This document shows positions 8,901 through 17,812 of a stretch of DNA of 22,011 bases, piece by piece. How positions within the stretch are numbered: the first letter of the stretch is position 1; every line of letters begins with the position of its first letter. The notes beneath the pieces were generated by a model that saw nothing but the letters and a program-made list of their open reading frames with translations, had not been told where the DNA came from and made no database searches. This stretch comes from Priapulus caudatus (Eukaryota; Priapulida; Priapulimorpha; Priapulimorphida; Priapulidae). The translations under genes were made by a program, and so were the position numbers. The DNA lies in assembly GCF_000485595.1 (NCBI RefSeq), contig NW_014577734.1:28617-50627 (forward strand), given 5' to 3'.

Positions 8901-11900
8901 GCGGAACCAGACTAAGCTATACTAAGAAGCGGCCTCTTGCGGGAGAAAATGTCTCTCTGGGCTTACGATAAGTTTTGTTTCGGGCCAGTGGATTTCAATT
9001 CTCACTGGCCCGAATTTTTATATTCGGACCAGCTGGAATTTTCACAAGTTTCTAGCGCTGTTTACAGCCATAAACATTCAGCCAAGGGCAACACTCCCAT
9101 TGGTTCACTAAGGGTTCGGAGAGGAAAAGGAAGCAAATTTGATTGTCTCTCACACAGTATAGACATATGCTCAACATCAAGGACTTCCCAAGATCATATA
9201 GGCTATGGATCTTATAATTTTAAAATGCTATTTGCCATGTCTGGTGACAGGATTTTTCCGTTTACCAAGACCCATACAAATGCCGTCTTCGTTAGCTTGG
9301 ACGGGTGCACAAGCGAAGACAAGTACACGGCACATGGGAGGAGACAGGTAATCAGGGTGCAAAATTAACGTATTCAAATACTCCCTGATTTGACATATGC
9401 AGTCCTGAGTCCGTGACTCCCTGGAAATTCTGCTATATACTAACTAGTTCGTTCCCGAGCACGGCCTCGCGGAATTACCGTTTTTTTTTAGCAAATGTCC
9501 CAAGAAAATTTGGCAGACGTGCACCACAAATGTCCTTTTTGTTAATATCTTCAGTTTTGAACTTCAGACTGCGGACTCCCTCTTTTTGAGGACAGGGTTG
9601 GACAAGCTTAAAGTTAATTTCTACCCCTGGTGTAGTGTAGTGTAGTGTAGTGTAGTGTAGTGTAGTGTAGGGTAATGGCGGCGTACCTGGCTGCCAGTGC
9701 CTCTTCGACGCCGGGATCCGCCGCTGTAGTAGCGGCGCCTGAACCGCCGGCGATCCGCGGCAAACTTGCTGCCCTTGACAGGAGCGCCCTCTGGGCCAGT
9801 CACGTTCGCCGCTTCGTTACCCTGCAAGCGTCATTAGCAATGGCGAGGACTGAAGATTTCACATTTCGAAAAGCAGGACGAAACGCGCGACTTTTCGACT
9901 ACCAAGCAGTACTTTTCCTCTGCTCAAGTATGGTAATAATTATTATTTAGAAGCTTCACAGTTCTACAAAATGACAAGTTGGAAGCCAACCAAGCGCTAT
10001 GAAGGAATTCTGTGTTCGCTGGTTAGCGAGGGTTAACCGCTTACCTTGTCTCCCTCAACAACGTCAAATTCAACAACCTCTCCATCCCCAACACTCCTCA
10101 GGTACTTGCGTGGGTTGTTCTTAACGATGGCAGTCTGAAATAATAATTCCATCCCAATTAGAAACGTTTGTATGGACTTTGTAATGATGTGTTTACACCT
10201 ACAGCCAGGTGCAAGTATTTAACAACAAAATCAAAGTAATAATCCGTTGTCTCCCAAGTACAATTTTCTTTAAGCCCAAAAAGATTTATGTTGGCTCACT
10301 GTTTCAATTTCGAGTATAACATAACTATTTTGTAAAGGAGCCGAATGTGTTTTAATAGCAACGATAATACTGTTAGGCCAAACAAAAAAATACCTTTGGT
10401 TCGGGTCACATGGATTGTGAAAATTAGGGTCGGTAGGTAGGTATAACATTTTTTATTTTATTTTTTTTTCCTGCAAAAACATGGGTAGGCAGGAATATAA
10501 ATTTTTTTTTCACAAGTTAAATATAGGGTATACAGCTTGAAATGCAGGAGCCACGAGATGCAAATGACTTGCAGTTGCATGTACCATTGCTGCAAGTCAT
10601 GACATTGTTTTCAAAATGTGAACACCAGTCGTTTACTGGTGTCGTGTATTGGTATTCGTGTCGTGTACTGGATAGCAGTGTTAAGAATCGCTCCAAAAAC
10701 GGAGCTCGATTAATCGTTCCTTTGAACAAGCGAGTAACCGAAGTGTAAACGGCTCTGCGGCCGCGTATAGCACGATAGCATGCGTATACTATATAGTACG
10801 CAATCGATCGCGTACATCAAAGCCGGCCGCTGCGCCATACGACCTTCAGGCTCTGTTTATGAAGTAGCCGGCCCAGGCTCTATACGACTGTTTCACGTTG
10901 TAGGATTCTAGGAAACGTAGGTAGGAACTGTTTCACTTCGTGCCAACGAAGTTCTGTTTATAAATATTTTGGAACTATCCTTAGGTAAATAAAATGACAA
11001 GAGTCGGATATTTGAATATGTATGATCGGCAGGCGGTATCTTTGAATTTTATTTTTTCTTGAAACCCTCTAAAAGTGACCGCAGTCGCACATTTTATCAC
11101 TCCGAAATGTGAAGTCGGGCGGGTGACCCGAACCAAAGGTAATTTTTAGGTCGGCCTTACTATTAGTAGGTAAATACAGTAGTTACCTGATGCACAAAGA
11201 CATCTTCTTTGGTGTCATTTCTGAAAGATAAAAATAATTGTGTCTACATACGTGTACCAGTGAACATAACTTTTAATTTACCGGGTTGCTGCTACTGTAC
11301 TTTTAGACATTACTCCCAGATGTTGGACATTTATATAATCAACTCAAGTTGATAAGATGTCCATAGTTATTGCTGGATAGCGATCACGACTTTTCAAACA
11401 AATATTTACTAACTAGTGAGTAAGGGAAGTAGCCACGTACATGAGACATGACACTTGGGCACACACGTTGGTGCAGCAATAACTTATGCACCATCATTCC
11501 AACTATAGGTTAGCACTGTCTATCAAGACAATCATTGTAAACTAAATGGACTTTCACACTATAAACCAGAGAGGTTCGGCTACTATAAACATCCATCTAT
11601 TGATACTAGGTCATACATGATAGCTATAAACACTGACTATCAGATTGTAGCACAAATAAACTGAGTAATGCAAGGCACAATGCACTGTCTGTGCATGGAC
11701 AAAATATGTAACCGACTTTAAAGGACTACAACTAACGATTAGTCAGCAAGTTTGGGTAATCTGTTATTTTCCTATATTTAAGGATTATATAAGAAGTTGG
11801 CAAAACTATTATGAATTATTACCACATACATATAAATATTATGTGAGACTAACCGGTCCCTGCCTGCGTGGGGGAGAACCGACAATATACATCCCAGGAA

Positions 11901-14900
11901 TGATCATGCAGCACGATCACTACTCTATTTTTACCCTCCTGCCACTCCTGCTACACGCAGCCACATAGCCACGTGGCATTCTCCTGTGGGCCCTGCCTAA
12001 AATATTTGCTCAGTCTTTCACCCACGTGGTGCTTCTCTGGTTACGGGCAGGGGTGGTGGTGGGGTGAGATGTGGTGGTGGGGGTAGGGGGATAATGATGC
12101 ACTGGCATGGAAATGACCCCCACTGTTCAAATATATAGCTACTACTGAAAGCATTTTCATGTAAGAACACATAGCCTTCACACATTTAGCCGAGAGATAC
12201 ATTGGCCCCTGCATTTACATTTCATCAAGTGCATTTATAAATTATTCCTGCCTCATTCTTTGCACATAAGCACACAAAACATACACTCATGTAGAATTTC
12301 GAAATTGGTATAACGTATAATGGTTATGAAACTATACTAATTTTCACACCAAATTAAATTGTTGGCTGCAATGCAGGATTGTAACAGAAGATTTCATAAG
12401 GCACCAATCTTATAAATATTATAATTGCTAGTGCTGCAGTGCCCATTATTTAGCCTTCAATAACAAAACGCTACATCACCAATCCCAATCACAAAATTAT
12501 TTTCTCATACATTATTTCTACCATTACCATGATCCCCCTACTAACCAACTACAAACGATTTCTCCACCCCATATAAAAACACATGGCTATCATAGCTCAA
12601 AGACAAACTGTACTTGGCTTCTGGCTGGGTACAGTCAGCCATGTGTTTATTACAATCATGAAATAATACTGGCAATTGCACTCCTATCTTTAGAATTTCA
12701 ACGTGACATGACGCTACCATGCTTATGCTTTATTCTCTGTAGCCTAGGAAATAGTCAGTCACATCAAACTGTAATACTGACATTGACACACTAACCCTAC
12801 ACACATGATCCACACAGAAACACTGCCTTATCATACTGAACTGCAACAAACCACACAATTACAATCATATTAAGCATTTCGATGGCATTGATTCAAACAT
12901 TCTATGTGACGTTCAAAATAATATCAGCAAATGTTACGATGTCGAAACGATGAGAAATATGAATTTTCACAGTTTAATCGTGGTTATGGATAAATACAAC
13001 TCGAGTTTTTTTATTGGCTCCTGGTGTTCAAATGTGCGAAAACAACATTTAAACGTGCATGTTACATCACAAAAACTCGAAATTGGCATGCAGCATAAAT
13101 CCCAGACAGCAAACATGTGACCACTAGTGTTGACGTGTGAGTGTTGACCAATAGAAAGCAAACTAAATGCCACAAACTACATGTGATGACCATGAATATA
13201 TAACAGACAGTTCGTGTATGCCTTAGGGACCCACCTTTTTTAAAAGGTAAGAGAGAAAACCACACGCATACATTGTCATGCGCAAACGTTGTCATGCCAC
13301 GAATGCAAGTGGGTCTGTATTCTGTAACAAACACTACATGTATATTATACTAGCAAATTTATGCAAGTTTATCTTATTTCTATTCGATTTGCACCTGTAC
13401 GCACCTATTGATGAATCCATAGCCACTTTTGACGTTGAACCACTTCACTGTTCCCAAGACCTTAGTTGCTAAAATGAAGTAAAGCTGGTTAGCAAGTGTC
13501 AACCATCAGTCTCTAGCCATTTAGATCAGAATTAGCTGTTGTTAACAAATGTACATTAAAACTAACTAATGTATATCTAACATTAAAAATACAGGCTGTT
13601 TGCAGCACTAAACTGTAAACTTTTTTTTTTAAACAAAAAACTAGCTCAACAATAATGATATCTAGTCAAAGATAAAACCAATGAGCACACGTGCCTCATT
13701 TGCCATCTGTACTACCACAATACACCCATCTTGTCTAAATACAATGAGGGTTTTCTCAGTTATTCTGTAATTTTTAAGAGAATCTGTGCAATACCTAGCT
13801 TTGAAATCAACCAACTTTCACCACAAACCTAAAATGAAAGCATCCATTAAGCTTAGCTAGGGTATCTCAGGGTTCTCCAAGAGCACTTATAGCCTGGCGG
13901 CCCGCCAGGCTATCGTCGAGCCCTGCCATCCTAAAATGCACCCACCACTCTAAATATCATAGCCGCCATGCTAAATATCATAGCCCCCAGACCCCCCTAG
14001 CACACAAACCGCCTTCGGCGATTTGCAACTAGGACAATAAAGGCAGCACCCGCCATGCTATAATGAAAAAGCTTGGAGAACCCTGTATCTACATGAAGAA
14101 CGCTAAGTCTATCCGAAAAAATCCACCGATTGCTTAGGCAAACTACATAAGATAAGCACCTGTATCTGTAAATGAGTAATGCATGGCGATACCGACACGG
14201 AAAATGTATGCATGGTAAGGTTCTTTGAGATCATATAAAATTTACACAGAAGAAAAAAAGAGTAGTGAAAAATGTTTATATGTGTGGTTTAATTTCATGG
14301 ATGATTGAAGAGGTCTCAGAATCTAAAATTATTGCCGAGATAACTTTTGTAGATAAATACAAGCTTTAACAATAAGGCAAATCGTAAGTTGCACTGGAAA
14401 TTTACACCAAGAGTGATAAAACATAACCAAGAAGGCAGGTACAGTGGCAGTCAATACATTCACACGTGTGAACATTGGCACAACTTGGCAAATTATTTGC
14501 AACATTTTGCACCACTCAAAGGGCTCTTCATTATATACTAGCTATGCTTATTAGCTAAACTGTGCATACACACACAGTAGCATAGCCTATTACTATTAGT
14601 ATCATCATCATGGTCTTCAGGTGATTAGTAATAGTAATTTACTGTTTTTTACACAGAGCAAGAACATGACTCCTAAGTGGACGAAATATCTTTCTATCAC
14701 TAACACGCTACCGAAGTTACAACTACCACCAATAACGATATAAATACGTAGTATTTGCTTACAGATAAATATTCTACAGGTTCTGACTTAAGCCTAGTTA
14801 GTAATTACTGGCTATGTTTTCGAGATATGACCGATAGCGGATAGGGCCATGGCATAGGCGAGCGGATTCACCGCCGAATGTCGGACAGAGTTCAGGATTT

Positions 14901-15027
14901 GCGAATTCAGCTCTGGCACGCGGAAGTCAAAATAATGTTTATAATCACCAATAACTTTCTTCTCTATCTCGGGTTCAGTTGTGGCTTCGATGTTAGTTTC
15001 CTCGGGTTGTTTCTCCGAGTCGGACAT
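5771..15027 (-). CDS. YBX1-like: Y-box / cold-shock-domain RNA-binding protein, 9 coding exons
   Basis: The joined coding exons are 15027-14949, 13468-13405, 11220-11187, 10134-10045, 9821-9687, 8076-7915, 7409-7259, 6873-6728 and 5965-5771. Every boundary is GT..AG and the frame holds throughout, giving 351 residues. The cold shock domain spans about residues 24-112: RNP1 is KSGYGFI (40-46) and RNP2 is DVFVH (54-58). Trp36, Phe45, Phe56 and His58 match the base-stacking residues of human YB-1 with a constant offset of 29. Ser73 in LRSVGDG sits at the conserved AKT/RSK phospho-site by the same offset. After the domain come a basic stretch (105-128), an acidic stretch (135-153), Arg-rich segments (154-185, 202-228 and 253-265) and a DNKENQ motif (240-245), the alternating basic/acidic pattern of Y-box proteins. 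The family binds mRNA and single-stranded DNA, packages mRNPs and controls translation. The N-terminal region before the domain is short (about 25 residues) and the tail is unusual. Lin28 and bacterial Csp are excluded by the exon pattern and the basic/acidic tail. Confidence 0.96.
6364..6502. repeat. Imperfect tandem repeat in intron 8
   Basis: A degenerate unit of the form GAGAAAGTAACA recurs at about 6374, 6432, 6461 and 6491, interspersed with CAACAATGATAGG-like segments. The rest of intron 8 (5966-6727) shows nothing recognisable. Confidence 0.5.
6728..6873 (-). CDS. Y-box gene coding exon 8 (DNKENQ and basic cluster)
   Basis: The exon is 146 nt. It completes Gly239 and encodes residues 240-287: [13 protein letters not shown], an Arg-rich cluster ([15 protein letters not shown]), then [20 protein letters not shown]. 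The EDKENQ-like motif followed by an Arg-rich block is also found in vertebrate YB-1. The acceptor is TTTCAG|GGGACA and the donor is CACCG|GTGAGT. Reading past the donor meets TAA within three codons. Confidence 0.92.
6874..7258 (-). other. Intron 7, 385 bp, AT-rich, no gene
   Basis: The half near exon 7 (about 7080-7190) is almost pure A/T with many TTAAT blocks. The half near exon 8 is of average composition. No conserved RNA or coding sequence is recognised. Confidence 0.6.
7259..7409 (-). CDS. Y-box gene coding exon 7 (Glu-rich then RG-rich)
   Basis: The exon is 151 nt, phase 0 in and phase 1 out, residues 189-238 plus one base of Gly239. It runs from [14 protein letters not shown] into [20 protein letters not shown] and [11 protein letters not shown]. 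The acceptor is GTCGCAG|GGAGAG and the donor is GAAG|GTAAGA, a near-consensus site. The RG/RGG content suggests an arginine-methylated RNA-contacting segment (inference). Confidence 0.91.
7474..7658. repeat. 44-bp tandem repeat in intron 6
   Basis: The unit starts at 7474, 7518, 7562 and 7606 (44-bp spacing), with a shortened copy from 7643. Each begins CTACATGTAG or a one-base variant and contains a second TACATGTA palindrome. About 4.5 copies in total. The downstream part of the intron (7785-7870) is a separate CACTCACG-rich simple repeat. Confidence 0.9.
7915..8076 (-). CDS. Y-box gene coding exon 6 (acidic then Arg-rich)
   Basis: The exon is 162 nt, phase 0/0, residues 135-188. The first part ([19 protein letters not shown]) is strongly acidic. 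The second ([18 protein letters not shown] and following) is basic with a Tyr-Asn-Met motif like the RQNMYRG region of YB-1. The acceptor is CTGGCAG|AACGGC and the donor is GGAG|GTGAGT. Because it is symmetric, it could be skipped without breaking frame. Confidence 0.92.
8184..8301. repeat. Small foldback repeat, TCGCC-rich
   Basis: The stretch starts CAAAAAGG..TCGCCC and ends GGGCGATTACCTTTTT, which are rough complements, with further internal GTCGCC/GGCGAC pairs. The size and structure suggest a small foldback or MITE fragment. No target duplication was identified. Confidence 0.35.
8420..8675. repeat. Tandemly duplicated dispersed repeat rich in AGGTCA half-sites
   Basis: Two copies of an ~80-bp block (about 8440-8522 and 8591-8672) share CCCCAAGATGTGTAAGTATAC, then a palindromic ACCAAnTnTGGTC-type core, then GCTAGGTCAATTAGGGG and GAGTTATAGAGCGGAAGGGAAA, and are offset by about 151 bp. 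Between them lies a run of AGGTCA-like half-sites (TCAAGGTCAAGGTAAAGGTC, about 8533-8552). There is no coding potential. It looks like part of a larger dispersed repeat. Confidence 0.7.
8719..8748. repeat. GC-rich hairpin in intron 5
   Basis: GTATCCC..CGAC, then TTC, then GTCG..GGGATAC form an imperfect stem. This kind of short palindrome is commonly part of a dispersed repeat. It may belong to the half-site repeat ending just upstream. Confidence 0.4.
8756..9352 (-). other. Rest of intron 5, no gene recognised
   Basis: A short inverted pair, CGGGCCAGTG and CACTGGCCCG (around 8982-9013), is present. The plus-strand frame across 8937-9368 lies antisense inside an intron and resembles no family I know. 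Confidence 0.4.
9353..9629. mobile_element. 277-bp hAT-like MITE in intron 5
   Basis: The left end is CAGGGTGCAAAATTAAC (9353-9369). The right end, complemented, is CAGGGGTAGAAATTAAC (9629-9613), matching at 13 of 17 positions. The interior is non-coding. No clear 8-bp duplication is left, because the right flank is immediately a (TGTAG)n array that may have overwritten it. The CAGGG termini suggest hAT. Confidence 0.6.
9631..9670. repeat. (TGTAG)8 microsatellite beside a splice donor
   Basis: There are eight perfect TGTAG units. On the transcribed strand this is (CTACA)8, starting 16 nt after the exon 5 donor and ending where the hAT-like element begins. Its length is likely polymorphic. 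Confidence 0.95.
9687..9821 (-). CDS. Y-box gene coding exon 5 (end of CSD, basic linker)
   Basis: The exon is 135 nt, phase 0/0, residues 90-134. It begins [20 protein letters not shown] and continues into an Arg-rich run ([12 protein letters not shown]) ending GTGSQ. The NVTGP..G.P..GSK.AADR motif closes the metazoan Y-box cold shock domain. The acceptor is TTGCAG|GGTAAC and the donor is CAG|GTACGC. A pentanucleotide array starts only 16 nt inside the following intron. Confidence 0.95.
10045..10134 (-). CDS. Y-box gene coding exon 4 (CSD core)
   Basis: The exon is 90 nt, phase 0 at both ends, and encodes residues 60-89 from [10 protein letters not shown] to VVEGDK. It holds the [10 protein letters not shown] loop with the conserved Ser73. 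The acceptor is CAG|ACTGCC and the donor is AAG|GTAAGC. It is too short for automatic ORF finding but is unmistakable on the family pattern. Confidence 0.96.
10375..11157. mobile_element. 783-bp non-autonomous DNA transposon in intron 3
   Basis: The ends are imperfect inverted repeats of about 35 bp. The left reads AGGCCAAAC...ACCTTTGGTTCGGGTCAC (10375-10411) and the right is its near complement (11124-11157), sharing an exact ACCTTTGGTTCGGGTCAC block. Possible target duplications are TACTGTT on the left and TACTATT on the right, with one mismatch. The interior is non-coding, with T-rich runs and short palindromes around 10760-10830. I cannot assign a superfamily. Confidence 0.7.
11187..11220 (-). 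CDS. Y-box gene coding exon 3 (34-nt microexon, RNP2)
   Basis: The exon is only 34 nt. It completes Arg48 and encodes [11 protein letters not shown] (49-59), which is RNP2. The acceptor is TTTCAG|AAAT and the donor is CAG|GTAACT. As I recall, vertebrate YBX genes have the same 64/34/90-nt series across the cold shock domain, so the exon structure appears conserved. Confidence 0.96.
11221..13404 (-). other. Intron 2, 2184 bp, no recognised gene
   Basis: This long AT-rich intron has no recognisable coding sequence. The only features noted are two CCACGTGG palindromes (11969-11976 and 12022-12029) and a G-rich plus-strand run (about 12049-12091) that reads C-rich in the Y-box transcript. Short frames near 12967-13334 show no family resemblance. 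Confidence 0.6.
13405..13468 (-). CDS. Y-box gene coding exon 2 (CSD, RNP1)
   Basis: The exon is 64 nt and completes Ala27, then encodes [11 protein letters not shown] followed by VKSGYGFIN (28-47) and two bases of Arg48. The acceptor is TTTTAG|CAAC and the donor is ATAG|GTGCGT. It carries RNP1 and the first strands of the beta-barrel, including Trp36 and Phe45. Confidence 0.96.
13868..14085. mobile_element. 218-bp MITE in intron 1, hAT-like, 5-bp TSD
   Basis: Perfect 14-bp terminal inverted repeats CAGGGTTCTCCAAG (13868-13881) and CTTGGAGAACCCTG (14072-14085) are flanked by identical TATCT direct repeats (13863-13867 and 14086-14090). Inside the left end is a perfect palindrome with 11-bp arms (13890-13912, TAGCCTGGCGG and its complement). 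There is no coding capacity. The CAGGG end is typical of hAT elements; the 5-bp duplication fits hAT subgroups with short TSDs. Confidence 0.85.
14949..15027 (-). CDS. Y-box gene coding exon 1 (start codon)
   Basis: This exon encodes residues 1-26, starting [10 protein letters not shown] and ending EKKVI, then one base of Ala27 (phase 1). The ATG at 15027-15025 has a good context (GGACCATGT, A at -3). The donor reads ATTG|GTGATT. The N-terminal segment is acidic and Thr/Glu-rich and lacks the Ala/Pro richness of vertebrate YB-1. Reading on past the donor gives an unrelated 45-residue tail, so splicing is required to reach the domain. Confidence 0.93.
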
Positions 15028-15089
15028 GGTCCTAGATGTTGGTGGGTACCAGTCCTCGGTCGCAGGACTTCGCAGCTTTGTCTACCAGT

Positions 15090-15190
15090 TGTTATCCTAA
15101 GATGGCCACTTCCACACTGCGCGCTGCACGCTGGGATGGGCTATATATATAGACGATTGCCACGTGCTGCATGTTTCGCCGCCATTGGTC
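15090..15190 (-). promoter_or_regulatory. Y-box gene promoter and 5' UTR elements
   Basis: Read on the minus strand, upstream to downstream: an inverted CCAAT (plus-strand ATTGG at 15184-15188, in GACCAATGGCGG), an E-box CACGTG (15161-15166), an alternating TATATATATA run (15142-15151) and a YY1-like site (plus AAGATGGCC, 15099-15107) adjoining an ETS-like GGAAGTG. The TATA-like run is about 115 nt upstream of the ATG, so transcription may start near 15115-15120. CCAAT/Y-box elements are the motif after which this protein family was named, so autoregulation is possible. No start site is proven. Confidence 0.5.
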
Positions 15191-15237
15191 AGTTTCCCAA
15201 AGAAGAATCCCAGACACAGCTAACCAATTTTTACGCG

Positions 15238-15450
15238 TATGCAAGATTCAAGATTCAAGATTGAAAAATTTTATTTGTGCATAAGACATATTTACATTCA
15301 GTATACAACGATACATATGAAAGAAATAAGAATATATAATATATATTCATATATATATAATATATAAGAATGAAAAGTCACAACACATAATGTGATAGAT
15401 ATAACACTGGGGTGGAAAAAGACCCTCAGGTCATCAAAGTCTGTCACCCC
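15238..15450 (-). mobile_element. LINE 3' end (CR1/jockey-like tail), 5' truncated
   Basis: On the minus strand the sequence runs GGTGACAGACTTTGATGACC..., through an AT-rich stretch, to AATAAAATTTTTCAATCTTG followed by repeated AATCTTG heptamers. A short 3'-terminal tandem repeat after an AATAAA-like motif is characteristic of CR1/jockey-group LINE tails. No coding part remains. Confidence 0.5.
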
Positions 15451-15715
15451 TAAAAAAAAATATTAGTACATAAACGGGCAGCTGAATCATATGACTATGA
15501 GTTAATAAAGCTAGTAATTACGATAAGATCTATCTAGGTATATACAAGAATCGACAAATATAACACGTACCTCGTTGGTGTACGTAGGGTGCAAGGTTCA
15601 ATTAAGTTGATTTTGATTTGTGCATTAAACGACTACCTTACTACAGTGATGGAATAGATGCGAAAAAATACCCTATTACTAGAGCTACATACTGCCATTT
15701 ATGTAATAGCACGAA

Positions 15716-15795
15716 GTTCATAAACATAGTTACAAAGTTCACTGAAATTATAATGTTATTACCAACATATAACAAGACTTCAATACAATACTTAC
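15716..15795 (-). mobile_element. Fragment related to the LINE 3' region
   Basis: ATAAACATAGTTACAAAGTT (15720-15739) and the AT-rich sequence after it recur at about 17713-17810, just past the LINE coding end. The rest of 15450-16190 shows no gene. Confidence 0.5.
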
Positions 15796-16199
15796 GCGTT
15801 AAAGTACTGGCCAACTGCACCACCAGCAGAACGCCGCGTGAAAACAACCGTCGATCGCCGTCGACTGGCCGCCCATAGCGCATTACGCAAACGCAGGCAT
15901 AAGTTAGATGCGACATATACATCAGTCTGCATAACGATACGGAAATCTATCCGTCACCTTGGTTTGGAAGTTTTAATAAGTTTTTTTCATGAGATTTCTT
16001 CTAATATGCTTACGAGTATATAGATGCGACCTTCTAGCTGTAGCCTATAATTATGGACATTATGTAAGATGACATATGATACCATAATACAAAGATAAAT
16101 ATTTTAGCTATTCTTTATTCTGTATCTTGTTTGCTTTGCATTAGTTGGAATAAAATTACGCCCCAGTCTACGTGAAACAAGGAAAACAAAGTCCATGAT

Positions 16200-17008
16200 T
16201 CACACTGCACACTCACACGGCACTCGCACACAGGCCACGAGTGACAGCACTCACACGCACACGCACCACAAACAGCCGACACGACAAACAGCGTACGCGC
16301 GCACACGCACGCCACCGCCACCCACACCGGCACACACAGTACCACACCTCACAACGCACACGCACACGCACACGCACACGCCACACGCACACGCACACGC
16401 ACACGCACACGCACAGCGCACTCGCACCACACAGTGACACACTCACCCACGCACACGCATACGCACACGCACCGCGCAACACACAAGGACACACAACACA
16501 CCAGGCGCCGCACCACGCACCGCAGCGCACGCATGCACACGCACACGCACACGCAGTGTCACACACTCGGCACGCGACACGCATCACACAAAACACGCCA
16601 CGCCACACGCCACATGCACGCACGACGCACCACGCACTCGCCACGCGACCACCACCAACGCACAAACGACACGCTACACACGAGTGACGCACACCTCCAT
16701 GCACACCGCACACGCCAACGACACACGCTACACACAGTGACCACACTCGATGGCACACGCACACGCCCACACACACAGCACGGTGCCACCCCAGCGCACA
16801 CGCCACGAACGCCGACTGCGCACACTACGAGCGCATCACGCCGGACGAGCGCACACGCGATACGCACCACGCACACGACCCATACGCACACGCACACGCA
16901 CACGCACACCGCATACGTATAGACACATCGCACACACAGGACACACGCCTGCGCACACGCACGCACGCACGCACACCACTCGCACGCACGCCACACACAC
17001 GACGCAGG
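16200..17008. repeat. CAC/ACGCAC-rich satellite-like tract
   Basis: About 800 bp of degenerate CACACG/ACGCAC hexamers with strong strand asymmetry (C and A on plus, G and T on minus). It includes uninterrupted (CACACG)n stretches near 16360-16425. The Cys/Val/Arg-rich and His/Thr-rich frames on both strands are composition artefacts. Confidence 0.95.
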
Positions 17009-17426
17009 TTATAAAAATAGTAAGTTACCTGACACGAAAGATCAGAACAAATAGTGGCAGAATGTGGACGGACTCCCAGTGCGTTACCATTTACATTTAC
17101 TCATTTATCTCATTTTCATCTTAGTGCCCAGTCAGCACACTTATGACTTATCACGCCTCACTGGACCTTATGTCATTTTGGCAGCTCAAAAAAAACAAAA
17201 GTTCTGTATCTGCCTGCCAATATAACTATGATTAAGTGCACACCTACCTACCTACACAACGTTGTCGGCATGATATCCAAGGAAATTAGCTATTGCTTTC
17301 TGGTTTAGGAAATGGGGTATATGCGTGTGTAAGCCTCACGGGGAACCGGCCCTGTTGTTTTCACCGGCCACAGATAGTTGCTAAAGACCCGGATGTGGCC
17401 AAAGGTTCCCGGCTGTCCGCCCGCAC
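17009..17426. other. Spacer with a short GC-rich inverted pair
   Basis: Nothing coding. GGGGAACCGGCCC (about 17340-17352) and GGCCAAAGGTTCCC (about 17397-17410) form a loose inverted repeat that may bound a small foldback fragment. Confidence 0.35.
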
Positions 17427-17620
17427 CTATAATTGTAATTAATAAGCTATTTCTAAAAAAAACATTTTAATTTTGGGAAGGTTAAGGTTTTAAACTTTTT
17501 ATATATACAGGTATGTGCAGGTATGAGTCCCGTATGACGCTCCAGAGTTTAACAACACGAACTTAACATATTTTTTACAAGAACGGTATTATACCTTGCC
17601 CTTGGTAGGTTATATGACAT
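17427..17620 (-). mobile_element. Second, decayed copy of the LINE C-terminal region
   Basis: AATTAATAAGCTATTTCTAA, ATTTTAATTTTGGGAAGG, TATATATACAGGTATG and CGCTCCAGAGTTTAACA repeat the order seen at 17840-17930 in the main LINE. The minus-strand translation again gives a VKLW..IPVYIK-like end. It is a partial copy in the same orientation, about 400 bp away. Confidence 0.7.
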
Positions 17621-17812
17621 TGATGAATTTACACAGTGTGATTCATTGAAAGATGAAAACAAATTAAAGCGAAATAGTACATACATATTATAAGTACAAC
17701 ACACCTAGTTTATAAACATAGTTACAAAGTTCATAAATTATAATATACAACATATAAACAATATATAACAATTATAAGCACTTATACAATATTAAAGTAC
17801 AACAAACAATAA

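Noticed and set aside
8937-9368. 143-residue plus-strand frame in intron 5
   Set aside because: Antisense, intronic, no recognisable motif, and it ends inside a hAT-like terminus.
14812-14948. Extension of exon 1 into a 71-residue protein
   Set aside because: The donor ATTG|GTGATT joins exactly in frame to exon 2 and yields the expected cold shock domain sequence.
15641-15922. 93-residue minus-strand frame
   Set aside because: Overlaps LINE-related 3' sequence and shows no conserved motif.
16213-16806. 197-residue Cys/Val/Arg-rich frame on minus, with several similar frames on both strands
   Set aside because: All arise from the CAC/ACGC simple repeat, which stays open in several frames at once.
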